Assembly (NCBI GenBank): GCA_963753685.1
Contig: CAVWDE010000011.1
Coordinates: forward strand, 62,001 to 126,000
Reading direction: 5' to 3'
Source of the DNA: DATAOG01 sp963753685
Lineage (GTDB): Bacteria > Pseudomonadota > Alphaproteobacteria > Geminicoccales > Geminicoccaceae
DNA length: 64,000 nt
Part shown: positions 51,336-60,504 of the stretch, one piece after another
Numbering within the stretch: the first letter of the stretch is position 1
Layout: the number at the start of each line of letters is the position of its first letter
Made by a program: the position numbers and the translations under genes
The notes under the pieces: model-generated
Told to the model about the DNA's origin: nothing
What the model saw: only the letters and a program-made list of their open reading frames with translations
Databases searched by the model: none

Positions 51336-51357
51336 GACCCCGATCGGATGCGGGGTC
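51336..51357. terminator. Hairpin between the orphan antitoxin and the molybdenum hydroxylase operon
   Basis: GACCCCG (51336-51342), 8 bases, CGGGGTC (51351-51357). It is a 7-bp perfect stem downstream of the vapB/vapC remnant on the minus strand and upstream of coxM-like. A terminator or leader role is possible; on the minus strand only a short T/A tract follows. Confidence 0.35.
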
Positions 51358-51412
51358 AAGCCTGCCAGACCGCTCGACCGGCGCGGGAGATGCTCGTATC
51401 TGCGACAGCGAA

Positions 51413-51448
51413 GAGATGGTCAGGATGGCGCGGCTGTCGACGATCTCA
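51413..51448 (-). pseudogene. Stump of a vapC toxin gene after the orphan antitoxin
   Basis: Directly after the antitoxin stop one frame reads EIVDSRAILTI, matching the invariant VapC opening IVDSSAILAI, including the first PIN-domain Asp. The start codon is not preserved, and homology ends after about 11 codons before the hairpin at 51336-51357. The rest of the toxin is missing. Confidence 0.55.
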
Positions 51449-51703
51449 GCGGGGCAGCCCGCGCTCGTCATAGAGGAAGTCGGCGTGATCCCGGGAATAG
51501 GCTGGCTCCGCCATGTGGGCAGCGCACCGCCGGCCGATCTGGAGCAGATCGGCCGATCGGGGACCGGCCTCACGGCGGCGACCCTCGCGCTCAAGACGCT
51601 GGCGGAGCGCTTCGGTCACCGCCTCGGTGATATTTTCTCCCGTGAGGCGGGCGAGTTCTTCGGCGAGCCGGCGCGCTTCTGGGTCTTTGATGTTGAGGCT
51701 CAT
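51446..51703 (-). CDS. vapB: VapB-type antitoxin (Rv0623/PSK-like), orphan
   Basis: 85 residues from ATG at 51703; the longer frame from 51745 lacks support. SLNIKDPEARRLAEELARLT and GENITEAVTEALRQRLERE are the standard pattern of this antitoxin family, and DHADFLYDERGLPR is its usual C-terminus. A complete vapC does not follow; only a few codons of one remain. Confidence 0.85.
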   Translation of the reverse strand: MSLNIKDPEARRLAEELARLTGENITEAVTEALRQRLEREGRRREAGPRSADLLQIGRRCAAHMAEPAYSRDHADFLYDERGLPR

Positions 51704-51830
51704 CGGCTGGTTCCCAGCGTCCGTGGTAGCCCATGTATCGACCATATGGCCTCAATCCGACAAGCCCTTCGCCAAGCGGGGATCAGTCTTCTATGAAGGG
51801 CGCTGGTGGTTTAACCCGGCAGGGGGCGCC

Positions 51831-53070
51831 ATGGCCGAGCTGTTCCGACCGAGTACAGCCTACGAGTTGCGGGAGGTGGTCGCCGCGGCGCTTGCGGCCG
51901 AGACCCCGCTCGAGGTGCTGGGCCGTGGGACCAAGCGCGGGCTTGGCCGGCCGGTCGAGGTCGGGGCGGCGGCGCAGGTCGACCGGCTGGCCGGGATCGG
52001 CCTGTACGAGCCCGAGGAGCTGGTGATGTCGGCCGCCTGCGGCACGCCGGTCGCGGAGATCGAGGCGAGCCTCGCCGACAACCAGCAGCAACTCGCCTTC
52101 GAGCCGCCGGACTATGGCCCGCTGCTCGGCGGCGCGCCGGGGCAGGCCACGATCGGCGGGGTGTTCGCCTGCAACCTTGCCGGGCCGCGGCGGATCAAGG
52201 CGGGCGCGGCGCGCGATCATCTCCTGGGCGTGCAGGCGGTGACCGGGCGCGGCGATCTGATCAAGTCCGGCGGCCGGGTGGTCAAGAACGTCACCGGCTA
52301 CGACCTCTCGAAGCTGCTCACCGGCAGCTTCGGCACGCTCGCGGTCATGACCGAGCTGACCTTCAAGGTCCTGCCGGCGGCGGCCGAGACCTGCACCCTG
52401 CTGCTGGCCGGGCGCGGGCGCGAGCGCGCCTTCGCGGCGCTGCGCCAGGCGCTCGGCAGCGCCCACGACGTCGCCGGCGCCGCCTATCTGCCGGCGAAAG
52501 CCGCGGCGCGCTCGGCGCTCGGCTCCGGTCGCGGCCGCGACCACCGGGGTCGCAGCACTCCGGCTCGAGGGCCCCGCCCCATCGGTGAGCTACCGCGCCG
52601 AGGCGCTGACCACGCTCCTGGCCGCCGAAGGCGGCGGGCTCGACCGGCTGGATGCCGCCGCATCGGCTGTGCTCTGGCGCGAGATCCGGGACGTGGCCCT
52701 GCTGCCCGGGGAAGCGCCGGCGCTCTGGCGGGTCTCGCTCGCGCCGACCGCCGGCAGCGTAATGATCGACGCGCTCGAGCGCCAGCTCGACCTCGCCTGG
52801 CTTGCCGACTGGGGGGGCGGTCTGCTGTGGCTCGCGGTCCCTGATGCGGGGGACGGGGATGCCCTGGATGGCGGTGCGGCCGCGATCCGGGGGGCGCTCG
52901 CCGCCGTGGACGGGCACGCGACCCTGATCCGTGGCAGCCCGGCGTTGCGCGCGGCCGTGCCGGTCTTTCAGCCGCAGGCGCCGGCGCTCGCCCGCCTGAC
53001 CGCGCGGGTCAAGGACAGCTTCGATCCCAAGCGGATTCTCAATCCCGGCCGGATGTATGCGGACTTTTGA
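51831..53070 (+). pseudogene. glcE: Glycolate oxidase FAD-binding subunit GlcE, one frameshift
   Basis: ATG at 51831. The FAD-PCMH fold is evident: EVVAAALAAETPLEVLGRGT, AIGxP-like PDYGPLLGGAPGQATIGGVF (about 93-112), GPRRIKAGAARDHLLGVQAV, SGGRVVKNVTGYDLSKLLTG and LAVMTELTFKVLPA. Between about 52502 and 52520 one extra base shifts the frame; the protein resumes at APVAAATTGVAALRLEGP and ends KDSFDPKRILNPGRMYADF, the usual GlcE C-terminus. Corrected length is about 412. GlcD and GlcF, normally adjacent and required for glycolate oxidation, are not in the window, which is unusual. Confidence 0.82.
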
Positions 53071-53092
53071 GCCGGCCGCCGGGGACGGGCCG

Positions 53093-53566
53093 ATGAGCGC
53101 TCGCGTCCGATCCTTCCTGCTGCTGCTGGCCCTGCTCGCCGCCTGTCAGACGCCGCCGCCCGTCTACCACATCGAGGTGTCGCGCACCTACGCCAAGGCG
53201 CAGCCGGTGGTCTGGGACGAGATCCTGGCCTTTCTCGAGGCCCATCGGATCGTTCCGATCAGGGGCGACCCCGGGGGTGGCTGGCTCGAGGCCGAGCGGC
53301 ACGCGTTCGAGGACATGGGCTGGGCCGATTGCGAGCGCGCCTGGGTGATCGATCACAGCAGCCGCAGCGCGCGGCCGACCCGGGCCGAGCCGGTCGCCCG
53401 CGACCTGAGCCTGCGGATCGCGTTGCAGGAGGCGGTCGGCACGACCGAGGTCGGGCTCGAGGCGCGCTTCACCGAGGAGCAGATCGACCCCTACCGCAAC
53501 CTGCCGTTCGCCCAGCCCTGCCGGTCCAAAGGCGTGCTCGAGAAGGCCTTGCTGGACGCGCTTTGA
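53093..53566 (+). CDS. Hypothetical lipoprotein
   Basis: 157 residues from ATG at 53093. The lipobox is clear: VRSFLLLLALLAACQTPPP, with the lipidated Cys at about residue 18. The mature part (YHIEVSRTYAKAQPVVWDEI, FLEAHRIVPIRGDPGGGWLE) has no recognisable domain, but its size and pattern resemble small alphaproteobacterial outer-membrane lipoproteins. It begins 22 bases after glcE and may be co-transcribed. Confidence 0.7.
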   Translation: MSARVRSFLLLLALLAACQTPPPVYHIEVSRTYAKAQPVVWDEILAFLEAHRIVPIRGDPGGGWLEAERHAFEDMGWADCERAWVIDHSSRSARPTRAEPVARDLSLRIALQEAVGTTEVGLEARFTEEQIDPYRNLPFAQPCRSKGVLEKALLDAL

Positions 53567-53664
53567 GCGGGCCGGGCCGCCAGCTTTCCCGGCGGTTACG
53601 ATTTGGCTCTCATGCCATATCTAAACACTTGCCGACAAGCGCCAGATTTGGCTAAATAAACGTC

Positions 53665-54330
53665 ATGCTGCGCTTGCATCACTTCCCGCTGTGCCCGTTT
53701 TCCCGCAAGGTCCGGGTCGTGCTCCACGAGAAGGAGGAGCAGCCGGACCTGGAAACGGTCGAACCCTGGCACCAGCAGCGCGAGCTGGCGACGCTCAATC
53801 CGGCCGCCGAGGTCCCGGTGCTCGAGGATCGCGGCCGGGTGATCAGCGACAGCTGGGCGATCTGCGAGTATCTCGACGAGACCCGGCCCGAGCCCGGCCT
53901 GCTCGGCAAGAGCCTGATGGAGCGGGCCGAGATCCGCCGCCTGGTCGCCTGGTTCGACATCAAGTTCAGCCGCGAGGTCACCGACCTCGTCTGGCGCGAG
54001 AAGCTGATCAAGCGGATGAAGGGCAATGGCACGCCGAATTCGGCCGCGGTCCGGGCCGGGCTTGCCAACATCCACCCCCACCTCGACTACATCGGCTTCC
54101 TGTACGAGCAGCGCAACTGGCTGGCGGGCGAGGCGCTGAGCCTGGCCGACGTCGCCGCCGCGGCCCAGCTCTCGGTGCTCGACTATCTCGGCGACGTGCC
54201 CTGGGACCGCCATCCGGCGGCCAAGCTCTGGTACGCCCGGATCAAGTCGCGGCCGAGCTTTCGGCCGCTGCTCCAGGACCGCCTGCCCGGCCTCAAAGCC
54301 GCCCCGCAGTACGACGATCTGGATTTCTGA
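53665..54330 (+). CDS. Glutathione S-transferase family protein
   Basis: 221 residues. The thioredoxin-like N-domain starts LRLHHFPLCPFSRKVRVVLHE (a CPFSRK active-site-like motif near residue 10) with AEVPVLEDRGRVISDSWAIC giving the cis-Pro and Glu/Ser glutathione contacts. The helical C-domain includes YEQRNWLAGEALSLADVAAA. In many alphaproteobacteria a GST gene directly precedes queG. Here a toxin-antitoxin pair has been placed between the two. Confidence 0.87.
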   Translation: MLRLHHFPLCPFSRKVRVVLHEKEEQPDLETVEPWHQQRELATLNPAAEVPVLEDRGRVISDSWAICEYLDETRPEPGLLGKSLMERAEIRRLVAWFDIKFSREVTDLVWREKLIKRMKGNGTPNSAAVRAGLANIHPHLDYIGFLYEQRNWLAGEALSLADVAAAAQLSVLDYLGDVPWDRHPAAKLWYARIKSRPSFRPLLQDRLPGLKAAPQYDDLDF

Positions 54331-54396
54331 ACGGCCTTGCCTGGTAGCCTCAGCGCAATTAAGTAAGACGATTGCCAGTCAGTAAGGATCTAGATC

Positions 54397-54648
54397 ATGG
54401 CGAGGGCGACGATCACCAGCAAGGGACAGATCACGATCCCCAAGGAGGTGCGGGACCGGCTCGGGCTCAAGCCGGGCGATCGTGTGGAGATTTACCTCGA
54501 GCCCGACGGCCGCGCCGTCATCGAGCGGACCATCAAGCTCGAGGAGCTGATCGGCATTTTGCCGCGGCCCAAGAAGGCCCTGACCGTCGAGGAGATCAAC
54601 CAGGCGATCGGCGAGGCCGCCGCGAAGCGGGCGACGCGCGGACTGTGA
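54397..54648 (+). CDS. vapB: AbrB/MazE-type antitoxin (VapB)
   Basis: 83 residues. The swapped-hairpin DNA-binding motif is ATITSKGQITIPKEVRDRLG followed by LKPGDRVEIYLEPDGRAVIE. The tail (EELIGILPRPKKALTVEEIN) is the toxin-binding segment. Its stop overlaps the toxin start (GTGA). Confidence 0.9.
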   Translation: MARATITSKGQITIPKEVRDRLGLKPGDRVEIYLEPDGRAVIERTIKLEELIGILPRPKKALTVEEINQAIGEAAAKRATRGL

Positions 54649-55037
54649 AAGGCGTCGATACCAATGTCGTTCTGAGGCTGCTGCTCGACGACGATCCCGG
54701 GCAGGCCGAGCGGGCGAGGAATGCGGTCCGCCGCGAGAGCGCCACGGCGAAATGCTGGGTCAATCGCATCGTCTTGTGCGAAGTGGTCTGGGTCCTCGAT
54801 AGCGCCTACGGGTACCGTCGCCAGGAGATCGGCGACGCGGTCCAGGCGCTGCTCAGGAGCGACGAGCTTCTGGTCGAGGATCAGAGCATCGTCCGCTCGG
54901 CGCTCTATGCGTTTCGGGTCAGCCGGGCTGGCTTCGGGGATTGCCTGCTGGGAATGTCCAACGGCTTCCAGGGCTGCACCCGCACGCTCACGTTCGATCG
55001 TCGTGCGGCGGAACTGGATGAGTTTCAGCTGATCTGA
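54645..55037 (+). CDS. vapC: PIN-domain toxin (VapC)
   Basis: 130 residues from GTG at 54645, overlapping the antitoxin stop by 4 bases. PIN residues are Asp in GVDTNVVLRLLLDDD (residue 5), Glu in LCEVVWVLDSAY (about 46), Asp in GFGDCLLG (about 99) and Asp in TFDRRAAEL (about 118). The usual GxxDCLL core is intact. Confidence 0.9.
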   Translation: MKGVDTNVVLRLLLDDDPGQAERARNAVRRESATAKCWVNRIVLCEVVWVLDSAYGYRRQEIGDAVQALLRSDELLVEDQSIVRSALYAFRVSRAGFGDCLLGMSNGFQGCTRTLTFDRRAAELDEFQLI

Positions 55038-55089
55038 GCGGCAGGCGGCGCGGCTCGTCTTTTGCCCTGGGCGGCGCTACCTTAGCGGC

Positions 55090-56248
55090 ATGGTGGCGAT
55101 CCTTGTGCGGGCCGAGGCGAAGTCGACCGATCGGGGTCGGATCAAGGCGGCTTTGCGCACCCGCGCCCGGGCGCTGGGCTTCGATGCCGTGGGCTTTGCG
55201 ACGCCCGATCTGCCGCGGCAGATCCAGAGCGCCTATCGCCAGTCCATCGCGCAGGGCCGCCAGGGCGACATGGCGTGGCTCGCGCGCGCGCCCGAGCGCC
55301 GCCAGAGCCCGAAGGCGCTCTGGCCGGAGGCCGCGAGCGCGATCGTGCTGGGCATGAACTACGGGCCCGAGGAGGACCCGCTCGAGGTGCTGGCGAGGCG
55401 CGCGCGGGGAGCGATCTCGGTCTACGCCCGCGGCCGGGACTATCACGAGCTGATCAAGGGCCGCCTCAAGCAGCTCGCCGGCTGGCTGCACGGCCGCTGC
55501 GGCGCCGAGGTGAAAGTCTTCGTCGACACAGCACCAATCCTGGAGAAGCCGCTGGCCCAAGCGGCCGGCATCGGCTGGCAGGGCAAGCACAGCAACCTCG
55601 TCTCGCGCACGCTCGGCTCCTGGCTGTTCCTGGGCGAGATCCTGACCGATCTCGAGCTCGAGCCCGACCCGCCGGAGGTCGATCATTGCGGCTCCTGCCG
55701 GGCCTGCCTGGAGGTCTGCCCGACCGCGGCGTTCCCGGCGCCCTATCAGCTCGACGCGCGCCGCTGCATCTCTTACCTCACGATCGAGCACCAGGGGCAC
55801 ATCGCGTCCGAGTTCCGGCGCGCGATCGGCAACCGGATCTACGGCTGCGACGACTGCCTCGCGGTCTGCCCGTGGAACAAGTTCGCAAGGGTGGCGAGCG
55901 AGGTGAAGCTCAAGGCGCGGGACGATCTGCGGGCGCCGGCGCTGGCCGAGCTCGCGACGCCTCGATGAGACGGCCTTCCGGCAGCGCTTCGCCGGCTCGC
56001 CGATCAAGCGCACCGGGCGCGACCGGTTCGTGCGCAACGTCCTGATCGCGATCGGCAACAGCGGTGAGCCGGCGCTGGCGGGGGTCGCGGAAGAGCGGCT
56101 CGGCGATCGCTCGCCGCTGGTGCGTGCGATGGCGGTCTGGGCGCTCGCGCAGCTGGCGCCCGCAGCCGTGGCAGGGCTCGCAGCCCGCCACGCGGCCCAC
56201 GAGCAGGACGCGGGTGTGCTCGCCGAATGGCAGGAGGCGATGGCGTGA
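55090..56248 (+). pseudogene. queG: Epoxyqueuosine reductase QueG, one frameshift near the 3' end
   Basis: Cobalamin-dependent iron-sulfur enzyme reducing epoxyqueuosine to queuosine in tRNA. ATG at 55090. Motifs: ARALGFDAVGFATPD, IVLGMNYGPEEDP, SVYARGRDYHELIKGRLKQL, VFVDTAPILEKPLAQAAGIG, the ferredoxin-type CGSCRACLEVCPTAAF (about 198) and CDDCLAVCPWNKFA (about 258). At about 55958 one extra base ends the frame (ATPR stop). The HEAT-like tail continues in the next frame (LDETAFRQRFAGSPIKRTGR, then RNVLIAIGNSGEPAL) to 56248, giving about 386 residues. If the base is real, the enzyme lacks its tRNA-binding C-terminal region. Confidence 0.87.
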
Positions 56249-57141
56249 CGGGCCCGCGCCTGTTCGTCTTCGGCCTGGGCTACACGGCCCGTGCCCTGGC
56301 GGGCGCGCTGCAGGCGGATGGCTGGCGGGTCGCCGGCACGACCCGGAGCGCGGACCGGCAGGCGGAGCTCGTCGCGGCCGGGATCGAGGCGCATCTGTTC
56401 GCGCGCGACCTGCCGCTCGCCGATCCGACGGCGGCGCTGGCCGGCACGACCCATCTTTTGAGCTCGATCCCGCCGGACGAGGCGGGCGACCCGGTGCTGG
56501 ATCGGCATCTCGCCGACCTCGTGGGCTGCCGGACGCTCGGCTGGGCCGGCTACCTCGGCACCACCGGCGTCTACGGCGATCAGGGCGGCGCCTGGGTCGA
56601 CGAGACGACGCCTGCCGCCCCGACCATGGCGCGCACCCGGCGCCGGGCGGCGGCCGAGGGTCATTGGCTGGCGAGCGGTCTGCCGGCGCACATCTTCCGG
56701 CTCGCCGGCATCTACGGTCCCGGCCCCGGCCGCAACGCCCTCGATGCGGTCCGGGCGGGCACCGCGCGCCGGATCGTCAAGCCGGGCCAGACGTTCGGCC
56801 GCATCCACCTCGAGGACATCGTGCAGGTGCTCAGCGCCTCGATGGCCAGACCCAATCCCGGCGCGATCTACAATCTCGCCGACGATGAGCCGGCGCCGCC
56901 CGAGGACGTGGTCGCCTACGCCGCGGAGCTGCTCGGGGTGCCGCCGCCGCCCGCGATCCCGTTCGCCGAGGCCGAGCTCTCGCCGATGGCGCAAAGCTTC
57001 TACCGCGACCACCGCCGGGTCGCCAATGCCCGGATCAAGGAGGAGCTCGGCGTCGTGCTGCGGTATCCCAACTATCGTGACGGCCTGCGGGGCATCCTGG
57101 CGCAGGAGGCAGCCGCAGGCGGAGGGGAGGCGAGATCATGA
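56245..57141 (+). CDS. NAD(P)-binding SDR-like epimerase family protein
   Basis: 298 residues from GTG at 56245, which overlaps the queG stop (GTGA). The Rossmann start LFVFGLGYTARALAGALQAD (residues 5-24) is followed by AGTTRSADRQAELVAAGIEA. YLGTTGVYGDQGGAWVDETT contains the Tyr-x-x-x-Lys region in modified form (extended SDR, YeeZ-like), and FRLAGIYGPGPGRNALDAVR is typical. It forms a tight cluster with queG and the next gene. Its substrate is unknown. Confidence 0.82.
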   Translation: MTGPRLFVFGLGYTARALAGALQADGWRVAGTTRSADRQAELVAAGIEAHLFARDLPLADPTAALAGTTHLLSSIPPDEAGDPVLDRHLADLVGCRTLGWAGYLGTTGVYGDQGGAWVDETTPAAPTMARTRRRAAAEGHWLASGLPAHIFRLAGIYGPGPGRNALDAVRAGTARRIVKPGQTFGRIHLEDIVQVLSASMARPNPGAIYNLADDEPAPPEDVVAYAAELLGVPPPPAIPFAEAELSPMAQSFYRDHRRVANARIKEELGVVLRYPNYRDGLRGILAQEAAAGGGEARS

Positions 57142-58535
57142 TCCGCAAGCTTGGCCCCGTGGCGGCGCTCGTCATCCTGCTGGCGGCCGGCGTGCCCGCC
57201 GCCTGCGGGCCGACCGAGACGAGCGCGCCGCCGCCGCCGCAGGCACCCGGCTTTGCCACGCTCACGGTCGGCACCGAACCGCAGCAGACCTTCGCGGGCT
57301 TCGGCTTCAGCATGGAGCAGGGCAATCCCTACAGCGAGCTCAGCGACAAGCGCAAAGCCCAGGTCGACAAGCTGCTGTTCGACGATCTGCACACGCGCAT
57401 CCTCCGCCTCTGGTATACCACCGGCGATCCCGCCCCGCTCCGCGACGATTACAAGGCCAGCGGGATCATCGCCGACGCCCTCCGGCACGGGGTCACCGAG
57501 CTGCTGCTGGCCCCCGGGACCTACCTCGGCGACCCCGACCAGCAGGCCCGGGCGATCGCCGCCGACATCCTGACCATGCGCAACGACTACGGCATCAGGA
57601 TCACCACCACCGGCGTGGTCAACGAGCCCGGCGCCGGCAACCGCAAGGTCGTGCCGCCGGCGGACTTCGTGCCGCTTGCGCTGGCCATGCGCCGCGAGCT
57701 CGACGCGCGCGGCCTCCAGGACGTCAAGGTGATCGGCCTCGAGTGGTCGAGCGCCGACGACAATCCGCGCCAATGGTTCGATGCGATCGCGGCTGATCCC
57801 AAGGCGCTGGCCGCGGTCGCCGGCCTCGCGAGCCACTCCTACGGTATGGCCGCCAATCCCGAGCTCGCCAAGCGCGTGCTCGCCCACCACAAGCAGTACT
57901 GGATGACCGAGGCGGGCGGCGGCGACTTCGACGGCTCGGCCGAGTTCGCCTACGCCTTCGGGACCACGGTGTCCTCGCGCTTCCTGAACGACCTCAACGA
58001 GGGCGTCGACCACTGGGTGTGGTTCATCGGGCTCAGCCACGGCACCCGCGACGTCTACCAGAAGCTCGTGATGTGCGAGGGCCGCTGCGGCAACACCGGC
58101 CGGATCTACGAGAACTACAGCTATCATCACGTCTGGCAGATCACGAACAGCTTCGTGCCCGGCACCGTGATGCGCCACGTGACCAGCAATCTCCCCCACT
58201 TTGCGGACATGGTCTACACCTACGGCCCGAAGCCGCCGCTCGAGGCCGCGGCCGGCATCCGCCCCGACGGCCGCTGGGCACTGGCGGTGGTCAACGACAC
58301 GACCACCCTCAGCGATCCGCCGCGCGCCACCTGGGACCCACCGACCAGGTACACGGTCACCTTCGATGTGCCCGAGCTCGCCAAGGTGCCGAGCCTGACC
58401 TTCGATCTCTGCCGCACCAATGCCGAGGTCGCCAAGCAGTGCACCGAGACCCTCGAGCTCGAGTACGGCAAGGCGACCTTCGACGTCCAAAGCCTGGAGC
58501 TGATCACCCTGGTCGCGCAAAAGCCCGTGCACTGA
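57138..58535 (+). CDS. Lipoprotein related to GH30 glucosylceramidase-type glycoside hydrolases
   Basis: 465 residues; ATG overlaps the previous stop (ATGA). Lipobox ILLAAGVPAACGPTE, with Cys near residue 23. The barrel begins QTFAGFGFSMEQGNPYSELS, the GFG(G/F) opening seen in GH30. TTTGVVNEPGAGNRKVVPP supplies Asn-Glu as acid/base (about 161), and QYWMTEAGGGDFDGSAEFAY supplies the nucleophile Glu (about 256), then HWVWFIGLSHGTRD. The C-terminal beta domain ends TLELEYGKATFDVQSLELIT. An envelope-anchored glycosidase is the best reading; translational coupling to queG-SDR is peculiar. Confidence 0.7.
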   Translation: MIRKLGPVAALVILLAAGVPAACGPTETSAPPPPQAPGFATLTVGTEPQQTFAGFGFSMEQGNPYSELSDKRKAQVDKLLFDDLHTRILRLWYTTGDPAPLRDDYKASGIIADALRHGVTELLLAPGTYLGDPDQQARAIAADILTMRNDYGIRITTTGVVNEPGAGNRKVVPPADFVPLALAMRRELDARGLQDVKVIGLEWSSADDNPRQWFDAIAADPKALAAVAGLASHSYGMAANPELAKRVLAHHKQYWMTEAGGGDFDGSAEFAYAFGTTVSSRFLNDLNEGVDHWVWFIGLSHGTRDVYQKLVMCEGRCGNTGRIYENYSYHHVWQITNSFVPGTVMRHVTSNLPHFADMVYTYGPKPPLEAAAGIRPDGRWALAVVNDTTTLSDPPRATWDPPTRYTVTFDVPELAKVPSLTFDLCRTNAEVAKQCTETLELEYGKATFDVQSLELITLVAQKPVH

Positions 58536-58710
58536 TCACGCGCGACGCTCAGCTACCGCGAGGTGCTCGATCGCCCCCGCGGGCATGGACGAGTCCCGAC
58601 AATTGGCGCCCCCGGTCAGCAAATCCGTGCTATCTTCGATCGTTCGAGCTGACCCGCAGCAAGCAGCCGGCGCGCTCGCGTAGGCGGGTCCGAGGCCGAG
58701 CGAGGCTTCG

Positions 58711-60468
58711 ATGGCGGAGCAGGTGCAACGCCGCCTTGCCGCCATTCTGGCGGCGGACGTGGTCGGCTATTCGCGCCTCATGGGTGCGGACGAAGCGGGC
58801 ACGCACGCCCGGCTCAAAGCCCTGCGTCAGGAATTGATCGAGCCCAAGATCGCCGAACGCCGCGGCCGGACGGCCAAGCTCACGGGCGACGGCGCCCTGG
58901 TGGAATTCGCGAGCGTGGTCGATGCGGTGCAGTGCGCGGTCGCGGTCCAGCGCAGCGTCGCCGAACACAATGCGGACCTGGAGCCCGACCGCCGGATCGA
59001 ATTTCGGGTCGGCATCAACCTCGGCGATGTGATCATCGAGGGCGACGACATCTTCGGCGATGGCGTCAACGTCGCGGCCCGGCTCGAGGGGCTGGCGCCT
59101 CCGGGCGGCGTCTGCATCTCGGATGTGGTTCATCAGATGATCCGCGGCCGGCTCGATCTCGAGTTCGAGGACCTGGGCGAGCAGCAAGTGAAGAACATCT
59201 CTCAGCGGGTGCGCGTATGGCAGTGGACCGAGGGCGCGCGCGCCGCCAGGAAGGTCGAGGAGCCCGCGGCCCTGCCGTTCGCGGCCAAGCCCTCGCTGGC
59301 CGTCCTCCCGTTCGAAAACCTGAGCCGTGACCCGGAGCAGGAGTATTTCAGCGATGGCCTGACCGAGGATCTGATCACGGATCTGTCGCAGCTCTCTGGC
59401 CTGTTCGTGACCGCCCGCCACGCGGTCTTTCAATACAAGGGCCGGCCGGCGATGCCGCAGCAGGTGGCCCGGGACCTGGGCGTCCGCTACGTGCTGGAAG
59501 GCAGCGCCCGACGCGCGGGCAAACGCATCCGGATCAATGCCCAGCTGATCGACGCCGCCACCGGCTTTCACCTGTGGGCGCAACGCTACGACCGCGACTT
59601 TGACGACATCTTCGACCTCCAGGACGAAATCACGCACACGATCGTCACCGCCCTGGAAGTTCACCTGACCCCGCGCGAGCGCGCAGGCATCGTCCGTCGC
59701 TATACGAACAACCTCGAGGCCTACGATCTGTTCTTACGAGCGAGGGAGTCCCATCTGCTGCGGCGAACTAAGGAGGACACCTTCGAAGCGCGCAAAGCTC
59801 TGGAGCAAGCCATCGAACTTGATCCCAACTTCGCGCCAGCGTTTGCGCTCCTCGCCGAGAATTGTCGCCAGGAATGGATGTTCGAGTGGCGTCTCGGCGA
59901 GGGTATCTTGGACCAGGCCTTGGAACTTGCGCGCGAGGCGGTCCGGCTCGACGACGGGCTGTCGCTCGGCCACATGCTGCTCGGCTGGATTCATTTGTGG
60001 CGTAAGGAACATGATGCAGCGATCGCCGAGGCGCAGCGCAGCGTCGAACTCGACCCGAACAACGCTGAGGTCTGGGTGCGCCTCGGCCATATCCTGGATA
60101 TCGCCGGCCGGCCGGAGGAGGGCCTTCCCTTGATCGAGAAAGCGATGCGCATCGATCCGCATCACCCTTTCCTCTACCCGTTCTGGCTTGGTCATGCGTT
60201 CCAGTCGCTCGAGCGTTACGAGGAGGCCGTGGCCGCCTACCAGCGGACCATCAGCCGCAGTCCCGATTTCCTCTACGCCCGCCTCTATCTGGCGGCCGTG
60301 TATGCCCAACTGGATCGCATGGGCGAGGCGAAGTCCGAAACTTCGGAGGCATTGCGGATGAGCCCACACGTCTCGGTGCTGCGGATCGCGCAACGTCTGC
60401 CGTTCAAGGATGCTGCAGCGCGGGCGCGCTTGGTTGATGGTATGCGCAAGGCGGGTCTGCCGGAATGA
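58711..60468 (+). CDS. Class III adenylate/guanylate cyclase with TolB-like and TPR domains
   Basis: 585 residues. Residues 1-170: cyclase homology domain (AAILAADVVGYSRLMGADEA with metal Asp; KLTGDGALVEFASVVDAVQC with the second Asp; EFRVGINLGDVIIEGDDIFG; DGVNVAARLEGLAPPGGVCI). Residues 190-330: the TolB-N-like stretch common in these alphaproteobacterial proteins (SLAVLPFENLSRDPEQEYFS, DGLTEDLITDLSQLSGLFV). Residues 340-585: TPR repeats (LEQAIELDPNFAPAFALLAE, AQRSVELDPNNAEVWVRLGH, FLYARLYLAAVYAQLDRMGE). No membrane segment. It makes cAMP, or is a degenerate scaffold; the cyclase motifs look complete. Confidence 0.9.
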   Translation: MAEQVQRRLAAILAADVVGYSRLMGADEAGTHARLKALRQELIEPKIAERRGRTAKLTGDGALVEFASVVDAVQCAVAVQRSVAEHNADLEPDRRIEFRVGINLGDVIIEGDDIFGDGVNVAARLEGLAPPGGVCISDVVHQMIRGRLDLEFEDLGEQQVKNISQRVRVWQWTEGARAARKVEEPAALPFAAKPSLAVLPFENLSRDPEQEYFSDGLTEDLITDLSQLSGLFVTARHAVFQYKGRPAMPQQVARDLGVRYVLEGSARRAGKRIRINAQLIDAATGFHLWAQRYDRDFDDIFDLQDEITHTIVTALEVHLTPRERAGIVRRYTNNLEAYDLFLRARESHLLRRTKEDTFEARKALEQAIELDPNFAPAFALLAENCRQEWMFEWRLGEGILDQALELAREAVRLDDGLSLGHMLLGWIHLWRKEHDAAIAEAQRSVELDPNNAEVWVRLGHILDIAGRPEEGLPLIEKAMRIDPHHPFLYPFWLGHAFQSLERYEEAVAAYQRTISRSPDFLYARLYLAAVYAQLDRMGEAKSETSEALRMSPHVSVLRIAQRLPFKDAAARARLVDGMRKAGLPE

Positions 60469-60504
60469 GGTGCGCCGCGCATTGACCCTATCGCCGTAGC
60501 CGGC

